Positions 56,482-64,000 of a DNA stretch of 64,000 nucleotides are shown piece after piece (the first letter of the stretch is position 1; each line of letters opens with the position of its first letter). This DNA comes from JBDGYW01 sp964518955 (GTDB lineage: Bacteria > Gemmatimonadota > Gemmatimonadetes > Gemmatimonadales > GWC2-71-9). The stretch is taken from the NCBI GenBank assembly GCA_964518955.1, contig CAZFHS010000002.1, forward strand, positions 158,585 to 222,584, written 5' to 3'. Below the pieces are notes generated by a model, which was given only the letters and a program-made list of their open reading frames with translations, did no database searches and had not been told where the DNA came from. Both the position numbers and the translations under genes were made by a program.

Positions 56482-57631
56482 TCTGAGTTTGCTCGACGAG
56501 GAGCGCCGCGAAATCGTGGCGCTCGCTCGCGAATTCGGGCAACAGGAGATTGCCCCCTTTGCCGGTGAGTGGGACAGGACGAAAACGACCCCGTACGATG
56601 TCTACAAGAAGATGGGTGAGCTTGGGTTCTACGGGCTCACTGTTCCGGAGGAGTACGACGGCCTCGACCTCGACCCCCTCACATACCTCATGGTCATCGA
56701 GGAGATAGCCGCCGCGGACGCGGGCATCGCCATTGCGCTTTCGGTGCACAACTCGATGCCGGTTCATATGCTTCGCAGGTATGGGACCCAGCAGCAGAAG
56801 GATCGGTGGCTCGGGGGAATGGGGAGGGGGGAAGTGCTCGCTGCGTTCTCGATCTCCGAGGCGGATGCAGGGTCGGATGTGGTGAGTCTCAGGGCCCAGG
56901 CGGTGCAAGACGGAGACGACTGGGTGTTGACCGGCGAGAAGATGTGGGTCAGCAACGGCAATCACGCCGAACTCTGCGTCACGATGATGCGCACCGACAC
57001 CCCCGACGATCGGCGTGGATCAAAGGGTGTCTCGACCTTCTTGATACCCCGTGAGGTCGAAGGTTTCGAGTGCGGTAAGCCCGAAGACAAGATGGGGCTC
57101 AGAGCGTCACCCACCGTTACGGTGGTGCTGAACGACGTACGACTGGGGTCCGAGCACCTGATCGGCGAAGAGGGCAAGGGACTCTCATATGCACTCGAGG
57201 CGCTGGATCAGGGCAGAATGGGCATTGCTGCGCAGGCTGTAGGCATAGCACGCTCGGCACTCGAGCATTCGGTGGCGTATGCGAGCGAGCGAAAACAGTT
57301 CGGGAGGCCCATTAAAGATTTCCAGGGCCTGGGGTTCAAGCTCGCCGACATGGCTACGCGCGTCACGGCTGCCAGAGCGTTGGTGCACGAGGCGGCGCGC
57401 GAAAAGGCCGCCGGCATGCGGGTGACTGAAAAGGCCGCCATGGCCAAGGTGTTCGCGACCGAAACGGCGATGTGGGTGACCAATCAGGCGGTGCAGGTTT
57501 TTGGCGGATACGGATATACCACCGACTACCCGGTAGAGCGCCTGTTTCGCGATGCAAAAGGCGCGGAGATATATGAGGGCACCAGTGAGGTCCAGCGGAT
57601 CGTAATCAGTCGCGGGCTTTCGGCAGAATGA
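56465..57631 (+). CDS. Acyl-CoA dehydrogenase, short-chain type
   Basis: 388 aa flavoprotein. FAD/acyl motifs FSISEADAGSDVVSLRAQA, VSNGNHAELCVTM, GRMGIAAQAVGIA, QVFGGYGYTTDYPVERLFRD, and the catalytic glutamate in IYEGTSEVQR (about 367). ATG 56465 overlaps the hbd end and gives MTTLPDLSLLDEERREI, a normal family start. It would oxidise butyryl- or similar acyl-CoA and pass electrons to ETF; ETF genes are not in the window. Confidence 0.93.
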   Translation: MTTLPDLSLLDEERREIVALAREFGQQEIAPFAGEWDRTKTTPYDVYKKMGELGFYGLTVPEEYDGLDLDPLTYLMVIEEIAAADAGIAIALSVHNSMPVHMLRRYGTQQQKDRWLGGMGRGEVLAAFSISEADAGSDVVSLRAQAVQDGDDWVLTGEKMWVSNGNHAELCVTMMRTDTPDDRRGSKGVSTFLIPREVEGFECGKPEDKMGLRASPTVTVVLNDVRLGSEHLIGEEGKGLSYALEALDQGRMGIAAQAVGIARSALEHSVAYASERKQFGRPIKDFQGLGFKLADMATRVTAARALVHEAAREKAAGMRVTEKAAMAKVFATETAMWVTNQAVQVFGGYGYTTDYPVERLFRDAKGAEIYEGTSEVQRIVISRGLSAE

Positions 57632-57719
57632 GCCAATAACGCCGAGTTTTAGGGCCTTTCGGTGGTTTTGTGACCGGGAGGCCCTTGCTCGATTCGAAAG
57701 AGTATCCCACCTTTCTATC

Positions 57720-58118
57720 GTGTTCGATATTCATATGGCGGAAGGGATCCTGGAGCGCATACGCGCGGTCGACCAGAGTTACGACGACCGGGCGTATCTA
57801 TTTGTGCTGGCCGCGTTGGAATACTGTCAGCAGCGGCGCACCGAACGCGGTCATATCTCGGGCAGTGAGTTGGCCTGGGCGTGCCGCGACCTAGCGCGAG
57901 ACCAGTTCGGTCTCACGTCCCGTACCGTTCTCTCCCATTGGGGAATTGGCTCGACCGATGACATCGGGCGGATCGTGTTTGTGTTGATCGAAGTTGGCCT
58001 GTTGATGCCCAATGATGGCGATAGCATCCAAGACTTTGAGTCGGTTTACGACTTTGAAGCAGCCTTTGAGGAGGAGTACCCGTGGGCCGGCGTCAGTCCG
58101 GCGGGCGGGAGTGTTTGA
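57720..58118 (+). CDS. Minf_1886-family small protein
   Basis: 132 aa with the pattern of the Minf_1886 family found in Verrucomicrobia, Planctomycetes and Gemmatimonadota: DRAYLFVLAALEYCQQRR, HISGSELAWACRDLARDQFG, RTVLSHWGIGSTDDIGRIVF and ESVYDFEAAFEEEYPW. Start GTG 57720 or ATG 57735; neither has a strong ribosome site, and the family N-terminus fits both. Function not known. Confidence 0.75.
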   Translation: MFDIHMAEGILERIRAVDQSYDDRAYLFVLAALEYCQQRRTERGHISGSELAWACRDLARDQFGLTSRTVLSHWGIGSTDDIGRIVFVLIEVGLLMPNDGDSIQDFESVYDFEAAFEEEYPWAGVSPAGGSV

Positions 58119-58154
58119 ACAGTAGGACTTTGTTCCGGGAAGAGGGGATGCATC

Positions 58155-58349
58155 ATGGACGCTCGGGAGTTTCCCACCTGTCAGAAGTGCAACAAAGGCG
58201 TTTTGCTGCCGCTCTCCGACTACGGTCGTGACGGTGCACCGATCACCTACAAAGCGTGGGTCTGTGACAATCCCGATTGTGGATTCAACATCAGAATCGA
58301 CAACGGTGAGATCTCGCTCGGTAGGGCGATCGGACAGAGCTTCAAGTAG
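58155..58349 (+). CDS. Small zinc-ribbon protein
   Basis: 64 aa. CQKCNKG near residue 9 and CDNPDCGF near 38 would bind one zinc. It resembles the zinc-finger part of topoisomerase-like or FmdB-like small proteins but is not assigned. GAAGAGGGG lies 7 bases before the ATG, and a terminator follows, which supports a real gene cotranscribed with the Minf_1886 gene. Confidence 0.7.
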   Translation: MDAREFPTCQKCNKGVLLPLSDYGRDGAPITYKAWVCDNPDCGFNIRIDNGEISLGRAIGQSFK

Positions 58350-58375
58350 AATCCGGAGTCCCTGAGGGTACCCGG

Positions 58376-58395
58376 ACACCGCAGTCGGCGGGTGT
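58376..58395 (+). terminator. Terminator after the zinc-ribbon gene
   Basis: ACACCGC pairs with GCGGGTGT (one bulge), followed by a TTTTT run. Confidence 0.65.
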
Positions 58396-58441
58396 TTTTC
58401 ACCCTTCGACAGTACATCATGGGCTCCAACTTGGCTCCGCA

Positions 58442-60034
58442 ATGACCACGATACCTGTTCTCGACGCCGTTCAGGCAGCGAGCTGGGATGAGGTCGCTCG
58501 CGACGTTGCTCTCATTCCAAGCCGCGTTCTCATGGAATCCGCCGGCCGCGCCACAGCCCACGTTATTGCTCGCGAATTCGGCAATGAACTGAGTTCGGGC
58601 GTGCTCATCGCCTCTGGCCACGGCAACAACGGGGGTGACGGGTGGGTGGTGGCGCGCGCGCTGCATGCAGCCGGTGTACTCACATACGTGGCGGACGAAA
58701 CGCGTAGCCGCTCCGAAGACTGTGAGGCCAACCGCAAACTCGCGCTCGACGCGGGCGTGCTCCGTCTCGATCCGGAGGAAGACTGGCCGGACTGCGGGGT
58801 TGCCGTGGACGCACTTCTGGGTACCGGTGCCTCGGGCCGACCGCGCGGCGCCATCGGAACGATGGCCGAGAGAATCATGGAGATCGGCATACCGGTCGTG
58901 GCGGTCGACGGTCCGACGGGCCTCGACCTCTCGACTGGCGATGCCCAAGGCCCGGTTCAGGCCGACCTGACTGTGACCTTTGGCGGAGCGCGGCGCGGGC
59001 ACCTGCTCGAGCGGTATTGGTGCGGCAAGATCGTCGTGGTGGAGATGGGGTTCTCACCTCCCGATCCGGAGTGGCCGACCCTTGTGGTAGATCGCTGGGC
59101 CGCGGCCAAACTCCCGCCGTTGTACGAGGATATGCACAAGGGCAATCGCGGCCGAGTGCTTGTGGTCGGCGGCGACAAGGGAATGGCGGGTGCGGCTCTG
59201 TTCGCGGCGCGAACGGCATTCGTCGCGGGAGCGGGCCTGGTCAAAATCGCTGCTCACGACGTCAGCATTCAGGTTGCGCAGGAGACTCTTCCCGATGCAC
59301 TGACGGTATCAACAGCGCTCGGCCCCGACATCGAACCCGACCTCGAGGAGGCACTGGCGTGGGCCGACGCCGTCGTCCTGGGTCCCGGCCTGGGGCGCGG
59401 TGAAGAGCGGACGAAATTCGTCCGAGCCGTCCTCGAGAGGATCGACAAGAGGGTCGTTATCGACGCCGACGCTCTTCAGGCGGGTCTCGACGTGTTGAGC
59501 ACGGGCCAAGCCGCCCGCATTTTCACGCCCCATCCGGGCGAATTCGGTGCCCTTTTCCCGGAGCTGCGAGGCGAGCTGAAGTGCGATCGTTTCGGTGCCG
59601 CGGCAGATGCAGCCAATGTTGCAAATGCAGCGCAAGCCGCAAATGCAGCGCAAGCTGCAAATGCAGCGCAAGCTGCATCCTCTCCTCCCGTAGTTCTATT
59701 AAAGGGCGTCCCTACCATCATCGCCCAAGCCGGTTCTCCATCCCGCATCGTAGCCGCCGGCAACCCCGCATTAGCCACCGGTGGCAGTGGAGACCTGCTC
59801 GCCGGATTCGTCGGTGCATTTGTGGCCCGGGGCGTGAAGCCCCGCGATGCGGCTGCGTTGGGCGCTCAGGTACTTGGACGCTCGGCGGAGATTGCCTCGA
59901 CCGAAAAGACGGCGAGATCGACTCGCCCCAGCGACGTGGCCGAATCCGCGCAGGATCTGTGGAGAGTTCTCGCCGACCTCCCGGCACCGCAGCCGCCGAT
60001 ACTCGTAGAGTTGAACGTCCCCCGACTAGTATGA
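58442..60034 (+). CDS. nnr: Bifunctional NAD(P)H-hydrate epimerase / ADP-dependent dehydratase
   Basis: 530 aa repair enzyme for damaged NAD(P)H. Epimerase half (about 1-215): SRVLMESAGRATAHV, SGHGNNGGDGWVVARAL and VDGPTGLDLSTGDAQG. Dehydratase half (about 235-515): GNRGRVLVVGGDKGMAGAAL, VLGPGLGRG, TPHPGEFGAL and GGSGDLLAGFVGA. An insertion of (Ala-Asn-Ala-Ala-Gln-Ala) repeats, about residues 388-411, sits between TPHPGEFGAL and VVLLKG; see the repeat feature. Start ATG 58442. The gap to thiL is filled by 7-bp repeats. Confidence 0.92.
   Translation: MTTIPVLDAVQAASWDEVARDVALIPSRVLMESAGRATAHVIAREFGNELSSGVLIASGHGNNGGDGWVVARALHAAGVLTYVADETRSRSEDCEANRKLALDAGVLRLDPEEDWPDCGVAVDALLGTGASGRPRGAIGTMAERIMEIGIPVVAVDGPTGLDLSTGDAQGPVQADLTVTFGGARRGHLLERYWCGKIVVVEMGFSPPDPEWPTLVVDRWAAAKLPPLYEDMHKGNRGRVLVVGGDKGMAGAALFAARTAFVAGAGLVKIAAHDVSIQVAQETLPDALTVSTALGPDIEPDLEEALAWADAVVLGPGLGRGEERTKFVRAVLERIDKRVVIDADALQAGLDVLSTGQAARIFTPHPGEFGALFPELRGELKCDRFGAAADAANVANAAQAANAAQAANAAQAASSPPVVLLKGVPTIIAQAGSPSRIVAAGNPALATGGSGDLLAGFVGAFVARGVKPRDAAALGAQVLGRSAEIASTEKTARSTRPSDVAESAQDLWRVLADLPAPQPPILVELNVPRLV
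59603..59674 (+). repeat. In-frame 18-bp tandem repeat inside the nnr gene
   Basis: Three units of GCAAATGCAGCGCAAGC(C/T) (59621, 59639, 59657) after one degenerate unit (59603), coding ANAAQA each time. Being in frame, gain or loss of a unit changes only a loop in the dehydratase domain. Confidence 0.85.
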
Positions 60035-60037
60035 CCC

Positions 60038-60135
60038 GCTGCCCGCTGCTCGTGGCCCCCTGCTCGTTGCCCGTTGCTCGTTGCTCGCTGCTCGCTGCTC
60101 GCTGCCCGTTGCTCGCTGCCCGTTGCTCGTTGACA
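60038..60135. repeat. Tandem 7-bp repeat array between nnr and thiL
   Basis: Thirteen heptads of the form G(C/T)TGC(C/T)C (one reads GTGGCCC, one CCTGCTC), then GTTGACA. The array fills the whole intergenic space and takes the place of any normal ribosome site for ATG 60141. Same family as 39933-40020 and 51319-51354. Confidence 0.85.
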
Positions 60136-60140
60136 TACTC

Positions 60141-61088
60141 ATGACAGCCAACCTCTCTCCCCTCGCCGACGGCATCGAGTTCGACAAGATCCGCGGCATC
60201 TGGCAGTCCCTGGGCAAATGTGGTTCGGGAGGCGGAGACGACTGTGCTATCGTGCAGGTCGGAACCGAGCAACTTGCGCTGTCCACCGACATGATGGTCG
60301 AGGGAACCCACTTCAAGACCGAGTGGCTCACGCCTAGCGAGATCGGTTGGAGGGCTGGAGCGGCAGCCCTGTCGGATTTAGCGGCGGTAGCCGCTGAGCC
60401 ATTGGGCGTGCTGGTGAGCCTCGGGTTGCCGGCCGAACCTCCGGATTCGTTTGCCGCAGAGCTGATGGGCGGGCTGGGTGCGGTGGTCGAGTCGGTCGAC
60501 GCCGAGGTATGGGGGGGGGATCTCGTGCGCAGCGAGCGCGTGACGGTGGATGTGGTCGTGGTTGGGCGTGCAGCTTCACCGGTGCTGCGCTCTGGCGCAA
60601 TCGATGGAGATACGCTATGGGTAACGGGGAGGCTTGGTGGGCCGTCAACTGCTGTCGGTGCATGGGAGCGCGGTGAAACGCCGAACGACTCGGCGCGCGG
60701 TCGTTTCGTGAGGCCAAAACCACGCGTTGCCGAAGCACACTGGTTGCGCGGGGCCGGCGCCAAGGCTCTTATTGATCTGAGCGACGGGCTCTTGGCCGAT
60801 GCTGGGCAGCTGGCCGCGGCCTCCGGTGTCGCATGTGTGATCGAGTCGGCCCGGGTGCCTGTTCACCCGAGCGCGGACGGCGAGGCCGCGCTTCTCGGTG
60901 GGGAGGAGTTCGAGCTGTTGGTCGTGTTGTCGTCAGAAACCAGAGACGAGCTGGGCGCCGAGTTTGAAGAAGTATTCGGCTTGCCGCTCAGCGGAGTCGG
61001 CCATGTCGAAAGCGGCTCAGGTGTACGAGTGATGCAGGCCGGAGTACCTAAACAACTGAACGGCGGCTTTCGCCACTTTGGATCATGA
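60141..61088 (+). CDS. thiL: Thiamine-monophosphate kinase
   Basis: 315 aa. Makes thiamine pyrophosphate from thiamine phosphate. Motifs: GDDCAIVQVG, STDMMVEGTHF, AAALSDLAAVAAEPLG, GGDLVRSERV and LIDLSDGLLADAGQL. ATG 60141 is used because MTANLSPLADGIEFDKI is the family start, although the frame stays open through the 7-bp repeats. The plsC start lies in its stop (ATGA). Confidence 0.92.
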   Translation: MTANLSPLADGIEFDKIRGIWQSLGKCGSGGGDDCAIVQVGTEQLALSTDMMVEGTHFKTEWLTPSEIGWRAGAAALSDLAAVAAEPLGVLVSLGLPAEPPDSFAAELMGGLGAVVESVDAEVWGGDLVRSERVTVDVVVVGRAASPVLRSGAIDGDTLWVTGRLGGPSTAVGAWERGETPNDSARGRFVRPKPRVAEAHWLRGAGAKALIDLSDGLLADAGQLAAASGVACVIESARVPVHPSADGEAALLGGEEFELLVVLSSETRDELGAEFEEVFGLPLSGVGHVESGSGVRVMQAGVPKQLNGGFRHFGS

Positions 61089-61816
61089 TATTTCGTCAAA
61101 TTGCGTATCTGATTGCGATCACGATCTTCACCCTCTGGTATGGCTTCAAGGTGATGATTGCGGCCGCATTGGGTGTCAAACACCGGACAGGCGGCGTGTA
61201 CGACGAATCGTGCCGGCGCTGGTCGCGCTACGTTCTCAAATGGTCGGGCATCGACGTTCACACCAAGGGGCTGTCGAACATTCCCGAAGACAAGCCGGTC
61301 GTGTTCGTCGCAAACCACCAGTCGTTTTTCGACATCCTGGCAATTGGGGCCACTGTCCCCGGCACATTCCGTTTCGTCGCAAAACGTGAGCTCAAGAAAG
61401 TTCCCATCATGGGCGGCTCTCTCAGAGCGGCAGGGCACATATACATCGATCGGCAGAAACGACAGTCGGCATTCGGTTCGTATCAGAAGGCGGCCGAAAA
61501 GGTCAAGTCAGGAATCAGCGCAATGGTGTTCGGTGAGGGCACTAGAAGCCGCACGGGAAACCTGTTGCCGTTCAAAAAGGGGCCGTTCGTGCTCGCCATT
61601 GCGGCTCAGGTGCCGGTGGTCCCGGTGTACATCGCCCACACGTTCGGAATTCTCCCCAAGGGTCATTGGCGCATTCGCCCGCATCCCGTGACGCTCTACT
61701 TCGGGGAGCCGATCTCCACTGCGGGGTTGGATTACGAGAATCGCAAAGAACTGTTGAAGACGACGCAACGCGTCATCGAAGGGTTTTGCGTCGACGCAAA
61801 ACGTGATTCGGAATAG
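61085..61816 (+). CDS. plsC: 1-acyl-sn-glycerol-3-phosphate acyltransferase
   Basis: 243 aa. Acylates lysophosphatidate in phospholipid synthesis at the inner membrane. Catalytic NHQSFFD (H-x4-D, about 77-83), FRFVAKRELKKVP, and the substrate-binding EGTRSRTG (about 150-157), then VVPVYIAHTFG. One N-terminal TM helix (IAITIFTLWYGFKVMIAAAL). Translationally coupled to thiL. Confidence 0.92.
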   Translation: MIFRQIAYLIAITIFTLWYGFKVMIAAALGVKHRTGGVYDESCRRWSRYVLKWSGIDVHTKGLSNIPEDKPVVFVANHQSFFDILAIGATVPGTFRFVAKRELKKVPIMGGSLRAAGHIYIDRQKRQSAFGSYQKAAEKVKSGISAMVFGEGTRSRTGNLLPFKKGPFVLAIAAQVPVVPVYIAHTFGILPKGHWRIRPHPVTLYFGEPISTAGLDYENRKELLKTTQRVIEGFCVDAKRDSE

Positions 61817-61828
61817 GAGTACTTCCTC

Positions 61829-63109
61829 ATGAGCACCATCATCGACGTTATGGCGCGCGAGATACTCGATTCGCGAGGCAACCCAACAGTAGAGGTGGAC
61901 ATCCACCTGGCCGGCGGTGCCATGGGACGCGCTGCTGTGCCAAGCGGCGCGTCTACTGGCGAACACGAGGCGGTGGAACTGCGTGATGGTGAGGAAGGCC
62001 GGTACTTCGGGAAAGGAGTCCGAGACGCCGTCCGCAATGTGAACGAGCTGATCGGTCCCGAGATCGAGGGGATGGACGCAATCGAGCAGGTAGAGGTGGA
62101 CGTCGCCATGCTCGACCTCGACGGCACCGAGAACAAGAGCAAACTCGGCGCCAACGCGATCCTCGCCGTGTCTCTCGCGACGGCTCGGGCCGCCGCGATG
62201 GAGGTCGGTCTGCCGCTCTACCGCTACCTCGGCGGGCCGCTGGCGATGGTGCTCCCGGTGCCCATGATGAACATACTGAACGGCGGGGCGCACGCGTCGA
62301 ACAACGTCGATGCCCAGGAGTTCATGGTGGTGCCGGTTGGTGCCGAGGAGTTCCCCGACGCACTGCGTATGGGTGTGGAAGTCTTCCATTCCCTCAAGAA
62401 GGTTTTGTCCGACCAGGGGCTCTCGACTGCCGTCGGAGACGAGGGTGGATTCGCCCCCATGCTACCGTCCAACGAGGCTGCCTTGGATGCGATCATGGAG
62501 GCTATCGAGAAGGCCGGATACAAGCCCGGGGAGGACATCTGCATCGCGTTGGACGTTGCGGCGAGTGAGTTTTACGAGGCGGGCGAATACGTATTCAAGA
62601 AGAGCGACCGCTCCCGGCACTCGGCCGACGACATGATCAAACTGTATGAGTCGTGGCTGGACAAATATCCAATCGTCTCCATCGAAGACGGATTGGCCGA
62701 GGACGATTGGGAGGGCTGGGCGGCGAAGAACGAGGCGTTGGGAGATCGGGTGCAGCTCGTGGGAGACGACCTGTTCGTCACCAACGTCGAGAGGGTTGCC
62801 CGCGGCATCGAAGAACACGTGGCCAACGCCGTGCTCATCAAGGTGAACCAGATCGGGACGCTCACCGAAACGCTGCAATGCATCGACCTCGCGCGCAGCA
62901 ATCAGTTTGGAACGATCATCTCGCATCGGTCGGGAGAGACCGAAGACACCTTCATCGCCGACCTCGCGGTGGCCACCGGGGCAGGGCAGATCAAGACCGG
63001 CAGTGCTTCGCGCTCCGACCGAACCTGCAAGTACAACCAGCTGCTCCGCATCAATGAGGAGCTGGGTGACCTCGGCATGTACCCCGGACCGGACGTTTAC
63101 GGCCTGTGA
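61829..63109 (+). CDS. eno: Enolase
   Basis: 426 aa; 2-phosphoglycerate to phosphoenolpyruvate. DSRGNPTVEVD, SGASTGEHEAVELRDG, GDEGGFAP, SIEDGLAEDDWEGW, LVGDDLFVTN, LIKVNQIGTLTE and SHRSGETEDTFIADL include the metal ligands and catalytic Glu and Lys. AGGAG 9 bases before ATG 61829. The ftsB start overlaps its stop (GTGA). Confidence 0.97.
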   Translation: MSTIIDVMAREILDSRGNPTVEVDIHLAGGAMGRAAVPSGASTGEHEAVELRDGEEGRYFGKGVRDAVRNVNELIGPEIEGMDAIEQVEVDVAMLDLDGTENKSKLGANAILAVSLATARAAAMEVGLPLYRYLGGPLAMVLPVPMMNILNGGAHASNNVDAQEFMVVPVGAEEFPDALRMGVEVFHSLKKVLSDQGLSTAVGDEGGFAPMLPSNEAALDAIMEAIEKAGYKPGEDICIALDVAASEFYEAGEYVFKKSDRSRHSADDMIKLYESWLDKYPIVSIEDGLAEDDWEGWAAKNEALGDRVQLVGDDLFVTNVERVARGIEEHVANAVLIKVNQIGTLTETLQCIDLARSNQFGTIISHRSGETEDTFIADLAVATGAGQIKTGSASRSDRTCKYNQLLRINEELGDLGMYPGPDVYGL

Positions 63110-63387
63110 GAACCGGACGCATCGTCGCGGCGATCTTTCTGGTCGGTGGCCTTGCCTTCGGCCTCTTCGGAGGCGAGTACAGGGCCATCGACTGGTGGAA
63201 GCTCAAGCGCCAGGTGCGCGACGAACGGGTGGCTATCGAGGAGTTGCAGTTGGAGATCGACAGCCTGCGCGACTACGCGGATTCGCTGGAGACAAACCGT
63301 CAGACGCAGGAGCGTGTGGCGAGGGAGCGATTCGGGATGATTCGGGACGGCGAGATCGTCTACAGGATCGAGCCGGTAGAGAGGTGA
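63106..63387 (+). CDS. ftsB: FtsB/DivIC-type septum formation initiator
   Basis: 93 aa. TM helix RIVAAIFLVGGLAFGLFG (about 5-22), then a coiled coil (KRQVRDERVAIEELQLEIDS to about residue 70) and ARERFGMIRDGEIVYRIEP, the DivIC/FtsB C-terminal pattern. The eno-ftsB order is common in many bacteria. Start GTG 63106 inside the eno stop. Confidence 0.87.
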   Translation: MRTGRIVAAIFLVGGLAFGLFGGEYRAIDWWKLKRQVRDERVAIEELQLEIDSLRDYADSLETNRQTQERVARERFGMIRDGEIVYRIEPVER

Positions 63388-63640
63388 GCCGCGTTTTTCT
63401 TCGGTGGCGGGTGAAGTGGAGGGTTGTACGCTCGGTTTCCTGTCTTCTTCCCGTGTCGTTTCTGTCGACTCAACGAAAAACAGCAGGTCGTAACCTGTTG
63501 TCACGCCTGCTATTGGGCTAGGAAATAGCGGAGGAGGGACTCGGCCCCCCCACCCCAAACCCCCCCCCCGCACCCCCCCCCCCCCCAAAAAAACCCCAAC
63601 CCCCCNNNNNNNNNNTTTGGCTTTTTTTTTTGGGGTCCTG
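63388..63640. other. Low-complexity stretch and assembly gap
   Basis: About 63540-63605 is almost pure C with A-runs, then 11 N (63606-63616) and a T/G-run. This is an unresolved assembly or read-end artefact. No gene is seen in 63388-63540. Confidence 0.9.
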
Positions 63641-63664
63641 GCCGGCCTCCCCGCCCCCGCTCCC

Positions 63665-63706
63665 GAGGGACCCGAACCCCCGACACGCGGATTATGATTC
63701 CGCTGC
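63665..63706 (-). tRNA. tRNA-Met(CAU)-like 3' half, incomplete
   Basis: On the minus strand: anticodon arm GCGGA-ATCATAA-TCCGC (anticodon CAT), variable GTGTC, and T-arm GGGGG-TTCGGGT-CCCTC. The acceptor and D-arm do not pair: the 5' side (GGCAAGGCGGAATAGGCA) does not form a standard D-stem, and the 3' acceptor runs into the bad sequence next to the N gap. It may be a real tRNA spoiled by assembly, or a remnant. Confidence 0.45.
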
Positions 63707-64000
63707 CTATTCCGCCTTGCCGTATCTCTTTATAACACAACGACTTACGTCAGATGCCTTGGTCGAGTGGAGGGTGAAGTGGAGGGTGGCGCGGCGGATT
63801 ACTTCAGTCAGAGCCGAACCAGGGCCCTTCTGAACCCGATCCCGACGTCAAGGGATGCGCACGGAGGAACAGGACATTAGAACAGCACGTATACGCCCGA
63901 CCGGGCGTAGCCACCACCGTGTAGATCGTTCACTGTCGAGCTAGCGGTTTAGTGACCACAAGGTGGTTCGCTGCGAGGAATCACATTCGATTCCTTTAGC
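63707..64000. other. Right end, no gene recognised
   Basis: No plausible gene. GTGGAGGGTGAA-like short repeats near 63765-63790 recur at 63408-63424. Confidence 0.5.

Noticed and set aside
60038..60135. CRISPR array
   Set aside because: The unit is 7 bp with no unique spacers; no cas genes nearby.

Overview
ORGANISM. The window looks like chromosomal DNA of a Gemmatimonadota-type bacterium. This is inferred from the gene repertoire, not from a marker search: large PknB-type kinases with TPR tails, TolB/PD40-propeller amidohydrolases, Minf_1886-type and zinc-ribbon orphan proteins, and giant secreted Ig-like proteins beside standard housekeeping genes. A short N gap flanked by poly-C/poly-T (about 63540-63630) shows it is a draft assembly, so single-base lesions need read support before they are believed.

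REGION 1 (1-10807), the most unusual part. An intact tRNA-Ser(UGA) on the minus strand (10724-10807) ends a row of three cargo units. Each unit is separated by a recurring module holding a terminator hairpin, a copy of the tRNA 3' half up to the anticodon loop, and short arm-like repeats; two modules also share a leader. The last copy is identical to the tRNA over 52 bases. The two older copies carry long palindromic insertions in the T-loop. The cargoes are a 1033-aa kinase/TPR protein, a MNT/HEPN toxin-antitoxin pair, and a 1494-aa propeller-amidohydrolase-beta-lactamase fusion. Another kinase/TPR tail runs off the left edge. All cargo genes read on the plus strand and no recombinase is visible. 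I read this as a tRNA-anchored array of small non-autonomous integrative cassettes.

REGION 2 (10899-22885), mainly nitrogen and redox metabolism. It holds a creatininase-family hydrolase, a glutamate dehydrogenase with a good sigma70 promoter, and a four-gene cluster. The cluster encodes a NuoE-like protein with a zinc-ribbon tail, a NuoF-GltD fusion, a NuoG-N-like ferredoxin and a stand-alone FMN glutamate-synthase domain; it resembles the electron-bifurcating Bfu/Nfn enzymes. A branched-chain aminotransferase, an SDR and two small proteins follow.

REGION 3 (22910-39869, minus strand). A Ser/Thr kinase overlaps a SARP-type ATPase regulator by ATGA. Downstream lie two giant paralogous Ig-like surface proteins, both interrupted: one by an in-frame TAA, the other by a one-base frameshift.

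REGION 4 (40025-51214, minus strand) is a tight run in transcription order: BON protein, valS, Big_5 lipoprotein, selA, PPC-domain secreted protein, purN, purH, DUF2723 membrane protein.

REGION 5 (51425-63387, plus strand): thrS, thiolase, CPBP protease, 3-hydroxyacyl-CoA dehydrogenase, acyl-CoA dehydrogenase (a short-chain acyl-CoA module), two small conserved proteins, nnrED, thiL, plsC, eno, ftsB. Tandem 7-bp repeats occur in three intergenic spots (about 39933-40020, 51319-51354, 60038-60135). The right end is the assembly gap plus a tRNA-Met-like remnant.
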